Of a stretch of 64,000 nt of DNA, positions 34,506-42,961 are shown in pieces. Every line of letters starts with the position of its first letter. The first letter of the stretch is position 1. The notes under the pieces are model-generated. The model was not told the origin of the DNA and did no database searches. It saw only the letters and a program-made list of their open reading frames with translations. The DNA comes from Anaeromassilibacillus sp. An250. Its GTDB lineage: Bacteria > Bacillota > Clostridia > Oscillospirales > Acutalibacteraceae. The position numbers were made by a program, and so were the translations under genes. The DNA is taken from contig NZ_NFJK01000002.1 of assembly GCF_002159845.1 (NCBI RefSeq), positions 1-64,000 of the forward strand, read 5' to 3'.

Positions 34506-34874
34506 ATGACGCCACATCGTCAGGAAGAAGCAAAAAAAAGGGTACCGGCCCATGTGCGGGTTGTGGTAGACGTCCACTGCCCTGTGTGCGGCGCCTCTTT
34601 TGACGACATTGTCCGCAGCGGCCGGGCCGGCTGTGCGGAGTGTTACCACACCTTCTCCGACCGGTTAAAGCCGGTGATCGAGCGCATCCACGGGGAAGCA
34701 GTGCATCGCGGGAAGGTGCCGGGGGCAAACCTGCCGCAGCCGCGTCAAAGCAGCCAGTTGGTTGTGAAGAGGCGCGCGCTGCGGGAGGCAATCGACACAC
34801 AGAATTTTGAGTACGCAGCCGCATTGCGCGATCAGATCAAGGCGTTGGAAGAAGGAGGCGGCCGCCATGCATAA
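34506..34874 (+). CDS. mcsA: McsA-like zinc/UVR protein, activator of McsB
   Basis: 122 residues. A zinc site CPVCGASF and CAECYHTF (about residues 23-47) is followed by a linker and a C-terminal UVR motif (LREAIDTQNFEYAAALRDQI). McsA binds and activates the arginine kinase McsB. ATG 34506 has GGAGG 8 bases upstream. It overlaps mcsB by 8 bases. In Bacillus the order is ctsR-mcsA-mcsB-clpC; here neither ctsR nor clpC flanks the pair and no CtsR operator was found. Confidence 0.9.
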   Translation: MTPHRQEEAKKRVPAHVRVVVDVHCPVCGASFDDIVRSGRAGCAECYHTFSDRLKPVIERIHGEAVHRGKVPGANLPQPRQSSQLVVKRRALREAIDTQNFEYAAALRDQIKALEEGGGRHA

Positions 34875-35889
34875 GTGGTATCAGGAGGCGGGAGAGCAAA
34901 ACGACGTTGTCATCAGCACGCGCGTCCGCCTGGCGCGCAGTTTGCCGGGGTATCCGTATCCGAAGCGGATGAATGCCGCCGGACGGCAGCAGGTGGAGCA
35001 GATGATCTATGAGGCGGCGACCAACGAAAACGCTGCGGTGGGGCATCAGTTCGCCTATTGGCGCATGGAGGACATCGGCCGGACCGACGGCCTTTCCTTG
35101 GCGGAACGACGCCTTGTCCAGCCGGACTTTCCTGCGGATCGCATGGGCGGGCTCCTGGTCACCCAAGACGAGAGCCTTTCCTTGTTGGTTAACGGCGAGG
35201 ACCATCTGCGCATCCAGGTGTTCCGGGCCGGGATGGAGCTGGAAAGCGCCTATGCAGAGGCAGACCATTTGGACACCATCTTGGATAAAGAGTTGCACTT
35301 TGCCTTTGACCCGAAGCTCGGCTATTTGACGCAAGACCCCGCGAACTTAGGCACAGGAATGCGGGCCTCCGTATTGCTGCACCTCCCGGCGCTGCATGAA
35401 AGCGGTTCGATCGGTCGGATTGCGGCGGGATTGGCGAAGCTGGGCCTTGTGTTGGAGGAGGAACCCTTCGACCCATCCAACGAAGAGGAACAGACCTCGC
35501 GGTACCTGCTCTCCAACCGGTTGACCTTGGGGCTGAACGAGGAAGAGGCCCTGCGCAACCTCAAGAGTATTGCGCAGCAGCTTTTGGTGCAGGAGCGCAC
35601 AGCGCGCCTTTCCCTGGCGGAAAAGCTGGAGATGCAGGACGCCGTAAGCCGGGCGCTTGGGGTCCTGCAAAGTGCGAAGATGTTGGGGGAACAGGAGCTT
35701 CCAGACCTGCTGTACCGTGTACGTTTGGGAATTGCAGCTGGGCTGATTTCCGGCGTTGGTGTGGAAAAGATCGACGCCCTGCTGATGGAATTGCAGCCTG
35801 CAACCCTGACGTTGGCCTGCGGCCGGCGGTTGAGCCAATCCCAGCGGGACGGCCTGCGCGCAGAAGTGGTGCAGCGTGTCCTTGGATAA
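34867..35889 (+). CDS. mcsB: Protein-arginine kinase McsB
   Basis: 340 residues of the ATP:guanido phosphotransferase fold. It phosphorylates arginines on damaged proteins to mark them for ClpCP. Visible motifs: ISTRVRLARSLPGYPYP (ATP-binding arginines), NGEDHLRIQ and NLGTGMRASVLLHLPAL. The usual active-site Cys of CPTNLGTG is replaced: the sequence here is TQDPANLGTG, Asp157. The RDxxRA phospho-arginine docking motif of Bacillus McsB is not evident. It may be less active, differently tuned, or a natural variant of this lineage. It overlaps mcsA; no ClpC gene follows. Confidence 0.92.
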   Translation: MHKWYQEAGEQNDVVISTRVRLARSLPGYPYPKRMNAAGRQQVEQMIYEAATNENAAVGHQFAYWRMEDIGRTDGLSLAERRLVQPDFPADRMGGLLVTQDESLSLLVNGEDHLRIQVFRAGMELESAYAEADHLDTILDKELHFAFDPKLGYLTQDPANLGTGMRASVLLHLPALHESGSIGRIAAGLAKLGLVLEEEPFDPSNEEEQTSRYLLSNRLTLGLNEEEALRNLKSIAQQLLVQERTARLSLAEKLEMQDAVSRALGVLQSAKMLGEQELPDLLYRVRLGIAAGLISGVGVEKIDALLMELQPATLTLACGRRLSQSQRDGLRAEVVQRVLG

Positions 35890-35970
35890 AGAGAGGACGG
35901 AATGGTTCTGCGAAGGATACCGCGTAAATGATAGAACTAGGATGTCCAGTTTTGGAAAGAAGGGGACGTT

Positions 35971-36618
35971 ATGACACATCCATCCATTCATCAAACAGAG
36001 TTGGCCGCTGCACTGTTCGACCTAGTGGGAGGGCCTGTCCCGCACCCATATGAACAAGAGGAGGAAGCCAGGGCGCTGGCCAAACAGTTGGGAGACCGGT
36101 CCAAGGTGCTATTAAAAGTAATCGAGCTTTGCAAAACCCCCACTACACCAGAACAGCTTTATTTGACAGCGCGTGCCTATAGTTTCCTAGGGGGCCCGTA
36201 TGCAGGAGAGACGGAGCGCTATGCAACTGCCTATCTGTCCACAGACGGTTGGAAGGGGCTACCGCAGCGAACTGTTGAGGAAGAAGGAATTTTGATTAAT
36301 CAAGCAGCGGCAAACCGGGCCTGCATTGTGTCCGATCTTGCGGCTGCGGAGGAACATCTCGGCAAATTGGAGGCTGCAATTTCGCACTATTTGGAGGCAT
36401 ACCGTTTGGAACCATCTCAGGCTATGTATGCAATCAAGGCGGCAGATGGGATGGCCCAGCGGGGACGGAAAGAGGAGGCGTTGGCGTTCCTGCGGCAACA
36501 AAAGAAAAGCCGCTATTATACGCCGGTGGACCGTCCCGGCAGATGGGGCGCGGCGGGCCGCAATGCTACGTTCCAAGAATTGTTAAACGCGCATATTTTG
36601 AAATTAGAAGCCAAGTGA
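35971..36618 (+). CDS. TPR-like protein of unknown function
   Basis: 215 residues, no signal peptide. Helical repeats can be seen, the clearest TPR-like one being AAEEHLGKLEAAISHYLEAYRLEP (given here as 20-residue core EEHLGKLEAAISHYLEAYRL) near residues 131-150, followed by a second pair containing RGRKEEALAFLRQQKKS. It is probably a protein-binding scaffold. It lies 81 bases after mcsB with an AGAAGGGG ribosome site and could belong to the same transcript. I do not recognise a named family. Confidence 0.75.
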   Translation: MTHPSIHQTELAAALFDLVGGPVPHPYEQEEEARALAKQLGDRSKVLLKVIELCKTPTTPEQLYLTARAYSFLGGPYAGETERYATAYLSTDGWKGLPQRTVEEEGILINQAAANRACIVSDLAAAEEHLGKLEAAISHYLEAYRLEPSQAMYAIKAADGMAQRGRKEEALAFLRQQKKSRYYTPVDRPGRWGAAGRNATFQELLNAHILKLEAK

Positions 36619-36637
36619 TCTTGAGCAGTTCAAATGT

Positions 36638-36685
36638 AAAAAAGCGTTGGTACTACGGAGAAATCCATAGTACCAACGCTTTTTT
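36638..36685. terminator. Bidirectional terminator between the TPR-like gene and trpS
   Basis: AAAAAAGCGTTGGTACTA (36638-36655) pairs perfectly with TAGTACCAACGCTTTTTT (36668-36685). Confidence 0.92.
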
Positions 36686-36771
36686 GTTGAAAGAAACAGA
36701 GACCTCTTTTTAGCGGGGACGAGTTCCTTGCCGCCGCCCACAGTGGCTGTGGGCAGGGGGATCCATCCTTC

Positions 36772-37779
36772 TTAAAGGATATAACCGATCTTTTTCATCA
36801 CTTTGCGCAGGGTGCGGAGGGAGATGGCCAACGCCTTTTCCGCGCTCGCGCGATAACACTGTTCCAGATAATCCTTGTTTTTGCTGTAGTCGGCATAACG
36901 CTCCTGGATGGGGCGCAGATGCTCCACAACGGCTTCTCCGACAGCGGTCTTGAAATCGCCGTAGCCCTTGCCTTCGAATTCGCGTTCGATCTCGTCGAAG
37001 GAACGGCCGGTGACTGCGGAATAAATCCCCATCAGGTTGTTTACACCGTCCTTGCCCTCGGCATAGCGCACGCAGGCGTCGCTGTCCGTCACCGCGCGCT
37101 TGAATTTGCGCATGATGTCCTCCGGCTTATCCAACAGCGCGATGCAGCCGTTGGCGTTTTCGTCGGACTTGCTCATCTTCTTGGTCGGATCCTGCAGGGA
37201 CATAATCCGCGCGCCGTTCTTCGGAATGTACGCATCCGGCACCACGAAGGTGGGGCTGTACAGGCCGTTGAAGCGCTCCGCAATGTTGCGGGTCAGCTCC
37301 AAATGCTGCTTCTGATCCGCACCGACCGGGACCAGGTCCGCTTGATAAAGGAGGATATCCGCAGCCATCAGCGCCGGATAGGTGAACAGGCCCGCATTGA
37401 TGTTGTCCGCGTGTTTGGCGGATTTATCCTTAAACTGCGTCATGCGGGAGAGCTCGCCAAACTGGGTGTAACAGTTCAGAATCCACGCCAATTCCGCATG
37501 CGTATGGACATGGCTCTGCATGAAGAACAGGCTCTTGTTTACGTCGATCCCGCAGGCCAGTAACAGGGCGTAGGCCTCCAGGATGTTGCGGCGGAATTTT
37601 GCCGGCTCCTGCCGCACGGTGATGGTGTGCAGGTCCGCCAGGGCAAAGATACAGTCGAAGTCGTCCTGCAAAGCGACCCAGTTTTTCAGCGCGCCGAGGT
37701 AGTTGCCCAGGGTGATGGTGCCGCTGGGCTGGATCGCGCTGAATATGACCTTTTTGCGTTCGGCCGTTTGATTTTCCAT
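36772..37779 (-). CDS. trpS: Tryptophanyl-tRNA synthetase
   Basis: 335 residues, class Ic synthetase that charges tRNA-Trp. The HIGH-like motif is in PSGTITLGNYLGA and the KMSKS motif is KKMSKSDE. VPVGADQKQHLELTRNIAERFN is the usual substrate-site segment (core VGADQKQHLELTR). ATG 37779 has GGAGGG 8 bases before it; a GTG 9 bases upstream lies in the ribosome site. It follows the aminotransferase gene by 14 bases. No T-box leader is present, so it is probably transcribed with that gene. Confidence 0.96.
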   Translation of the reverse strand: MENQTAERKKVIFSAIQPSGTITLGNYLGALKNWVALQDDFDCIFALADLHTITVRQEPAKFRRNILEAYALLLACGIDVNKSLFFMQSHVHTHAELAWILNCYTQFGELSRMTQFKDKSAKHADNINAGLFTYPALMAADILLYQADLVPVGADQKQHLELTRNIAERFNGLYSPTFVVPDAYIPKNGARIMSLQDPTKKMSKSDENANGCIALLDKPEDIMRKFKRAVTDSDACVRYAEGKDGVNNLMGIYSAVTGRSFDEIEREFEGKGYGDFKTAVGEAVVEHLRPIQERYADYSKNKDYLEQCYRASAEKALAISLRTLRKVMKKIGYIL

Positions 37780-37793
37780 GGGAAGCACCCTCC

Positions 37794-38984
37794 TTACAGG
37801 ACATCCTTGGCCAGCTGGCCGAGGAGTTCAATGCCTCGGACAAGCTGCTCGTCGGTCGGCGTGGAATAGTTGATGCGGAAGCTCTGGCAGGGTTCGCTCT
37901 CGTCGGTCAGGAACGCATTGCCCGGGACGACGCAGACCTTGCGCAAAACCGCTTCCTTGCAGAACGCGGGCATATCGACCCCGTCCGGCAGCGTGCACCA
38001 CATGAAGAGGCCGCCCTCAAACGGGTTGTAGGTGATTTTATTCGGGACGAGGCACTCGTCCAGCTTGCGCAGCGCCAGTGCAGATTTCACACGGTAAAGC
38101 TCGCGCAGGTGGGCAAGGTGCGCCTCATAGTCGTATTTGGTCATGAATTCATGGCAGATGATCTGGCTCCACATATTGGTGTGGACGTCCGCACCCTGCT
38201 TGCAGACCACCAGCTTTTGCAGGAGCGGTTTCGGCGCAATGGCGTATCCGACACGCATGCCGGGGGAGATCACCTTGCTGAAGGTACCCACATAGATCAC
38301 AATGCCGTCCTCGTCCATGGACTTGATGCACGGGATGTACTCGCCCTTGATGCGGATGTCGCCATAGGGGTTGTCCTCCAGGATCATCACGCCGTACTGC
38401 TTTGCCAATGCATAGAGCTGTTTGCGCTTCTCCAGGCTCATGGTGATACCCGAGGGGTTCTGGAAGTTCGGGATGGTATAGATGAATTTGGCGCGGGGCT
38501 CCTCTTTGAGGGCGCGTTCCAGCTCGTTCATATCCATGCCGTCGCTCTCCATGGGAACGCCGCGCAAACGGGCGTTGTAGGAGCGGAAGGTATTCAGGGA
38601 GCCGATGAAGCTCGGGGCCTCGCAGATCACCACATCCCCCTCGTTGCACAGGGATTTTGTGGTGAGGTCCATCACCTGCTGCGCGCCGGAGGTGATGAGG
38701 ATGTCGTCAAAGTCGCGGCCAACCTGGTGCTTTTCTTTCATATAAGCGGTCAGGTGTTGGCGCAACGGGAGGTATCCCTCGGTCAATCCATACTGCAACA
38801 CGTCCACCGGGCGCTCCGCCATGATGCGGGCGGAGATTTCAGCAACCTCTTTGACGGGGAACGCTTCCGGGGCGGGGTTGCCGGCAGAGAGGGAAACCAC
38901 GGTCGGGTCCGCCGCATACTTAAAGATTTCGCGAATCGCAGACGGCTTGAGGGTCTGCACGCGGTCGGAAATTTTGTATTCCAT
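37794..38984 (-). CDS. PLP-dependent aminotransferase, class I/II
   Basis: 396 residues. The PLP lysine lies in GTFSKVISPGMRVGY; SAGNPAPEAFP, ILITSGAQQVMDL and IYTIPNFQNPSGIT are typical of the 2-aminoadipate/aromatic (LysN/Aro8) group that shares the fold of MocR regulators but lacks the N-terminal GntR domain. It would transfer amino groups from aromatic or branched amino acids to 2-oxoglutarate. It lies directly upstream of trpS; the linkage to tryptophan supply is suggestive only. Confidence 0.92.
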   Translation of the reverse strand: MEYKISDRVQTLKPSAIREIFKYAADPTVVSLSAGNPAPEAFPVKEVAEISARIMAERPVDVLQYGLTEGYLPLRQHLTAYMKEKHQVGRDFDDILITSGAQQVMDLTTKSLCNEGDVVICEAPSFIGSLNTFRSYNARLRGVPMESDGMDMNELERALKEEPRAKFIYTIPNFQNPSGITMSLEKRKQLYALAKQYGVMILEDNPYGDIRIKGEYIPCIKSMDEDGIVIYVGTFSKVISPGMRVGYAIAPKPLLQKLVVCKQGADVHTNMWSQIICHEFMTKYDYEAHLAHLRELYRVKSALALRKLDECLVPNKITYNPFEGGLFMWCTLPDGVDMPAFCKEAVLRKVCVVPGNAFLTDESEPCQSFRINYSTPTDEQLVRGIELLGQLAKDVL

Positions 38985-39327
38985 GACGCAAGTTCCTTTC
39001 GTTTAATAAATTCATATTCAGTTTACCACATTTTGCGCATAACGTCCAGCGTGGGCGGGGCATAGGCGTTGAAAGATGCTCGAAAGGGGGCCGAAACGTG
39101 CGAAAAGAGGGGAAGATTTGGAAATGGTTTTGTTTCTGGAGGATAGCTTGCAGGAGGAAGGCGGCTTGCATCAGGGAAACTGCGACCGGAGCTTCCAAAA
39201 TATTACACGAAGTTATGACAAAACTTTCCATATACTTATTGTATAATGTTCCCGTAAACCCTTTTCGATGCCTGGATGCATGTTCGCTCTAAAAGGTGGA
39301 CAAGCACGAAATCATAGAAGGAGAGCG
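38985..39327. other. Divergent intergenic region, aminotransferase / spoIIE
   Basis: 343 bases without a gene. The right half carries the spoIIE promoter with a 21-bp spacer. The left half holds a purine-rich stretch with nothing I can identify. Confidence 0.6.
39215..39247 (+). promoter_or_regulatory. Likely Spo0A-type promoter of spoIIE
   Basis: ATGACA (39215-39220) and a perfect TATAAT (39242-39247) are 21 bp apart. Spo0A-activated sigma-A promoters of B. subtilis such as spoIIE and spoIIG have the same over-long spacer. TGACAAA (39216-39222) resembles the 0A box TGTCGAA at five of seven positions. Confidence 0.5.
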
Positions 39328-41745
39328 ATGGGAATGGCAAAGGAAAAAGTAGCAGCGCAGGTCCCGGAGGGACAGGCCCCGCCAATCTCCAACCGGCGTG
39401 TGGACTTGGAAAACTGGCTGGCGGCCCTTTTGCCGGGGATGCGGGCCGTTGTACGGCAGGCGGTGTTCTTTGTTGTAGGGTTGCTGTGCGCGCGCGATGT
39501 GGTGTTTGGAAAATATGCCCCCTTTGGCGTGGCAGCGGTGGCCGCCATGCCGTACCATTCCATGTGGAGCACCGTGTTGGGATGCGCGGTTGGGTATCTT
39601 TTGCCGTCGCAGGTATCGGTGCCCGTCCATTACATCGCGGCCATTCTCGCCGCCGCCGCGATCCGTTGGACGATGAATGATTTGGTGCGCGTGCGCCAGC
39701 ATCCTGCCTTTGCCCCCATGACAGCCTTTTTGCCCATGCTCTGCACCGGGATGGCGTTGGCGTTTGTAAATGGATCCACGCCCTCGGGGACGGCGATGTA
39801 TGTGGCGGAATCGCTTCTGGCGGGCGGCGCAGCCTACTTTTTTGCGCATGCGGGCACAGCGCTTGGTTCCCGCCGGAGTGCCTCGGGGCTGAGTGGGCAG
39901 GAGATTGCATGCACGCTCCTATCCCTGGGAATCCTGCTGCTGGCCTTTGCCGATCTGACCATCGGCAGCATCTCACTGGGGCATATTGCGGCCGTATTGG
40001 GGATTTTGTTCGCCGCACGCTATGGGGGCGTAGCGGGCGGGGGCATCGCCGGAATCGCAGCGGGGACCCTGTTCAGCCTGGGGACGACGGGGCTGAATTA
40101 TGTCTCCGGCGCATATGCGCTGGGAGGGCTGATGGCGGGCGTGTTTTCCCCCGTCGGGCGGCTGGCCTCGGCTGCGGCATTTGTTGTGGCGAACGGCGTC
40201 GCGTCACTCCAGGTGGGAAACCAGGCTGCCGTGATCAGCGGGCTATATGAAGTCATGGCGGCGTCTGTCCTCTATATCGCGCTCCCCAAGGGAATGGGAA
40301 GCAAACTGGTGGGGCTGTTCTCCAGCGGGGACGACCATTCCCGGTCGGACGGCCTGCGCCGTTCCGTCATCATGAAGCTGGACTATGCGGCAAAGGCATT
40401 GGGCGGCGTGTCCGAGTCGGTGGAGGAGGTCAGCCGGAAGCTTGGCGCAGCGTGTGCACCGGACATCAACGGCGTGTATAAAAAGGCGATCGACGAAGTG
40501 TGCATGGGATGTGGGCTCAAGATTTACTGCTGGGAGCGCAATTATGGCGACAGCATGAACGCCTTTAACGACTTGACGGCCCGCCTGCGCACGCGCGGGC
40601 GGATCGACCGCACAGATTTCAGCCCGCATTTTGCAACGCATTGCAGCCGTTTAAACGATATGGTGGAATGCGTGAACCGGAATTACGAGGCGTTTACTGT
40701 GCGCCAGGCGGCGGAGGGCCGCATCGCGCAGGTGCGCAATATGGTGGCCAATCAGTTTACAACCACCAGCCGGATGCTGGAGGACATGGCCAGCGAAATG
40801 GAGCTCTTTGAACGCTTTGATTTCGCCGCTGCGCAACAGGTTTCAGAGGTCCTGCGGGCCGCCGGTGTGACACCCATCGAGGTGAGCTGCCGGGTGGATC
40901 AATTCAACCGCATGTCGATTGAGATTGAGGCCATGCAGGTGGAGCGGATGCGTCTGAACCGCGGCGCGGTGGTGAAGGAGATTTCCCGCGCGTGTGGCCG
41001 GCTGTTTGAGACGCCCTGTATCAGCACGGCGCAGGGGAAATGCCGGGTGCAGATGAGCGAGCGTCCGGTGTACCGTGTACAGACCGGATGTTACCAGCAT
41101 GTGTGCGGGGACGGTCAGCTCTGCGGGGATAGTTACGCATGCTTCAACGACGGCAGCGGCCGTCAAGTGGCGATTATCAGCGATGGGATGGGATCGGGCG
41201 GACGGGCTGCGGTGGATGGCGCGATGGCGAGCGGCATCTTCTCGCAGCTCGTAAAGGCCGGCATCGGATTTGATACCGCATTAAAAATCGTCAATTCCGC
41301 TTTGGTGGTTAAAAGCGGGGACGAGTCCCTTGCGACGATCGATGTGGCGGTCTTGGATCTGTTCAGCGGATGCGTCGAGCTGCGCAAGGCGGGCGCGCCG
41401 GTTACGATCCTGCGGCAGGATGGGCAAGCCAAACGCATCGACGCCCCTTCGCTGCCGGTCGGCATTTTAAACGACGCCCATTTTGCAAAGGCGGACGCGG
41501 TGCTCAGGGACGGCGACCTGGTGGTCCTGCTGAGCGACGGCGCGCTCGCCGCCGGGGACGATTGGCTGTGCGAGACGGTGGAACAGTGGCAGGGCCTTTC
41601 GCCGCAGGATCTCGCGGAGGAACTGGTGGCGGAAGCGGTGGCAAGGCGTTCGGACGGCCACGACGACGATGTGACAGTCCTGGTGCTGCGCATGACCACA
41701 CCCCAGCCAATCCCCAAGGACGAGGACGAAGAAAAGGCCGGGTAA
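39328..41745 (+). CDS. spoIIE: Stage II sporulation protein E (serine phosphatase)
   Basis: 805 residues. An N-terminal region with about ten membrane helices (about residues 28-320), a central regulatory region and a C-terminal PP2C phosphatase (about 600-790) with ISDGMGSGGRA and LLSDGALAAGDDW metal motifs. SpoIIE sits at the asymmetric division septum and dephosphorylates SpoIIAA to release sigma-F in the forespore. Full length and intact motifs indicate that this organism can sporulate. ATG 39328 follows GAAGGAGAGCG; ATG 39334 is possible. It is monocistronic, with a terminator 18 bases after the stop. Confidence 0.96.
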   Translation: MGMAKEKVAAQVPEGQAPPISNRRVDLENWLAALLPGMRAVVRQAVFFVVGLLCARDVVFGKYAPFGVAAVAAMPYHSMWSTVLGCAVGYLLPSQVSVPVHYIAAILAAAAIRWTMNDLVRVRQHPAFAPMTAFLPMLCTGMALAFVNGSTPSGTAMYVAESLLAGGAAYFFAHAGTALGSRRSASGLSGQEIACTLLSLGILLLAFADLTIGSISLGHIAAVLGILFAARYGGVAGGGIAGIAAGTLFSLGTTGLNYVSGAYALGGLMAGVFSPVGRLASAAAFVVANGVASLQVGNQAAVISGLYEVMAASVLYIALPKGMGSKLVGLFSSGDDHSRSDGLRRSVIMKLDYAAKALGGVSESVEEVSRKLGAACAPDINGVYKKAIDEVCMGCGLKIYCWERNYGDSMNAFNDLTARLRTRGRIDRTDFSPHFATHCSRLNDMVECVNRNYEAFTVRQAAEGRIAQVRNMVANQFTTTSRMLEDMASEMELFERFDFAAAQQVSEVLRAAGVTPIEVSCRVDQFNRMSIEIEAMQVERMRLNRGAVVKEISRACGRLFETPCISTAQGKCRVQMSERPVYRVQTGCYQHVCGDGQLCGDSYACFNDGSGRQVAIISDGMGSGGRAAVDGAMASGIFSQLVKAGIGFDTALKIVNSALVVKSGDESLATIDVAVLDLFSGCVELRKAGAPVTILRQDGQAKRIDAPSLPVGILNDAHFAKADAVLRDGDLVVLLSDGALAAGDDWLCETVEQWQGLSPQDLAEELVAEAVARRSDGHDDDVTVLVLRMTTPQPIPKDEDEEKAG

Positions 41746-41762
41746 AAAAGATTTAAATAGAG

Positions 41763-41800
41763 AAAAAGAGCTGTAGGGAACCTTTCCTACAGCTCTTTTT
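41763..41800. terminator. Terminator after spoIIE
   Basis: AAAAAGAGCTGTAGG and CCTACAGCTCTTTTT form a perfect 15-bp stem, active in both directions. Confidence 0.92.
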
Positions 41801-41820
41801 AAACCCCATCCGTATGGATT

Positions 41821-42156
41821 CTATTCTTGAAATTCTTTGCGCAAAACCTCATGGGGCGGCTCGATTTCCTTTGCAATCGTGTGTTCCGTCAATTCGGACA
41901 GCAGTTTGATCTTCTGGTTGAGAATCGGCCGCATACAATTGGGGACATGCTCCTGGTGTGCCCGGTGGATGGCCACACATTCTTTGCAATTCCCATGGTA
42001 GCGGCAGGCCTTCTGGCAAGGACAATGGTCTTTGTCTTTGTATTCCTCCCGGAATTCCGCCGCAAATTCTTCCTGCAATTTTAAGCCCTCTTGCCGGTTG
42101 CCCTTGTGAAATTCAGCCATAGCGTCCAATTCTTTTTGATTTCCCTCGATTTTCAT
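41821..42156 (-). CDS. Cysteine-rich small protein of unknown function
   Basis: 111 residues. A compact metal-like motif CPCQKACRYHGNCKECVAIH (about residues 48-67) is preceded by a charged helical N-terminus and followed by a helical tail. The pattern C-x-C, C-x2-H-G-x-C-x2-C recalls small clostridial proteins with a CxRHGKCCECVxYH signature. It probably binds zinc or an Fe-S cluster. ATG 42156 follows AGGGGATGACAAG; a longer frame upstream has no support. Function unknown. Confidence 0.75.
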   Translation of the reverse strand: MKIEGNQKELDAMAEFHKGNRQEGLKLQEEFAAEFREEYKDKDHCPCQKACRYHGNCKECVAIHRAHQEHVPNCMRPILNQKIKLLSELTEHTIAKEIEPPHEVLRKEFQE

Positions 42157-42301
42157 CTTGTCATCCCCTTTTGCAAATATAAATCGGCGCCCTAAGATCA
42201 AACTTGTTTCAGAACCGCAGGACGGTTGTCCCTTGAAAAGAGGCGCTCTCTTTTGGAAAGGACACGCGCATCTTGAGGAAAAGGAGTTCCAGAGAAGCAT
42301 T

Positions 42302-42961
42302 TTAAGAAATCTGTGGATCGGGCTTCTTTGCTTCCTCCTCATAGGTGGTGATAAAGCGCCGCACACGGAAATGCGCCCCTGTCTGCTTGCAGAGCGCTTC
42401 ACAGGCGGCAAGTTCCTCCTTGGGGGTTCCATTGTCCACCACCGTCATATCGACCTCCGGCACATATTGTACCACGTCTTTTGTGAAGGTTAAGATGGCG
42501 GGCAAGGCGTCCAGACCGTATTTGGGATGGCAAAGCTCTACGTATTTCTCCGGGGTGGAAGCATTCAGGCTGACCGAAACGGCGTCCACCAAGCCTTGGA
42601 AGGACTTTGCCGTACTCCGGCCGTTGATGAGGTCGGACAGGCCGTTGGTATTGACCCGGATGGGGATGTCCCGGATGCCGCGGACTTTATTGCAAACCCA
42701 AAGAAGGTCGTCGAGGCGGCAGGTCGGTTCGCCGTAGCCGCAAAAGACCAGTTCGCGGTATTGGCTGAGATCGTGCTGGGCAAGAGCGGCCATGATCTCC
42801 GTCTGTGTCGGTTCGCGCTCCAGCCATAAGTTGTCCCCGGTTCCGACGCTTTTGCTGTGGGTGCGGATGCAGAAGTCGCAGGCGCACGGGCAGCGGTTTG
42901 TGATGTTTAAATATAGGGTGTGCCCCAATACATAGGCGATATTGTCATAGAAATCGCTCAT
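42302..42961 (-). CDS. TatD-associated radical SAM protein
   Basis: 219 residues. The radical SAM motif C-x3-C-x2-C is Cys24/28/31 in NRCPCACDFCIR, followed by FCGYGEPTC (SAM-binding GxP-type loop) and RVNTNG. This small protein is the TatD-linked radical SAM family (TIGR04038), almost always next to tatD, with no known substrate. It overlaps tatD by 4 bases (ATGA), which indicates translational coupling. GGAGGAGG precedes the ATG. A reaction on nucleic-acid or protein damage has been guessed from the link; nothing in the sequence proves it. Confidence 0.9.
   Translation of the reverse strand: MSDFYDNIAYVLGHTLYLNITNRCPCACDFCIRTHSKSVGTGDNLWLEREPTQTEIMAALAQHDLSQYRELVFCGYGEPTCRLDDLLWVCNKVRGIRDIPIRVNTNGLSDLINGRSTAKSFQGLVDAVSVSLNASTPEKYVELCHPKYGLDALPAILTFTKDVVQYVPEVDMTVVDNGTPKEELAACEALCKQTGAHFRVRRFITTYEEEAKKPDPQIS

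Noticed and set aside
42157-42432. Longer version of the Cys-rich protein at 41821
   Set aside because: The upstream residues lack family-like sequence and ATG 42156 has its own ribosome site.
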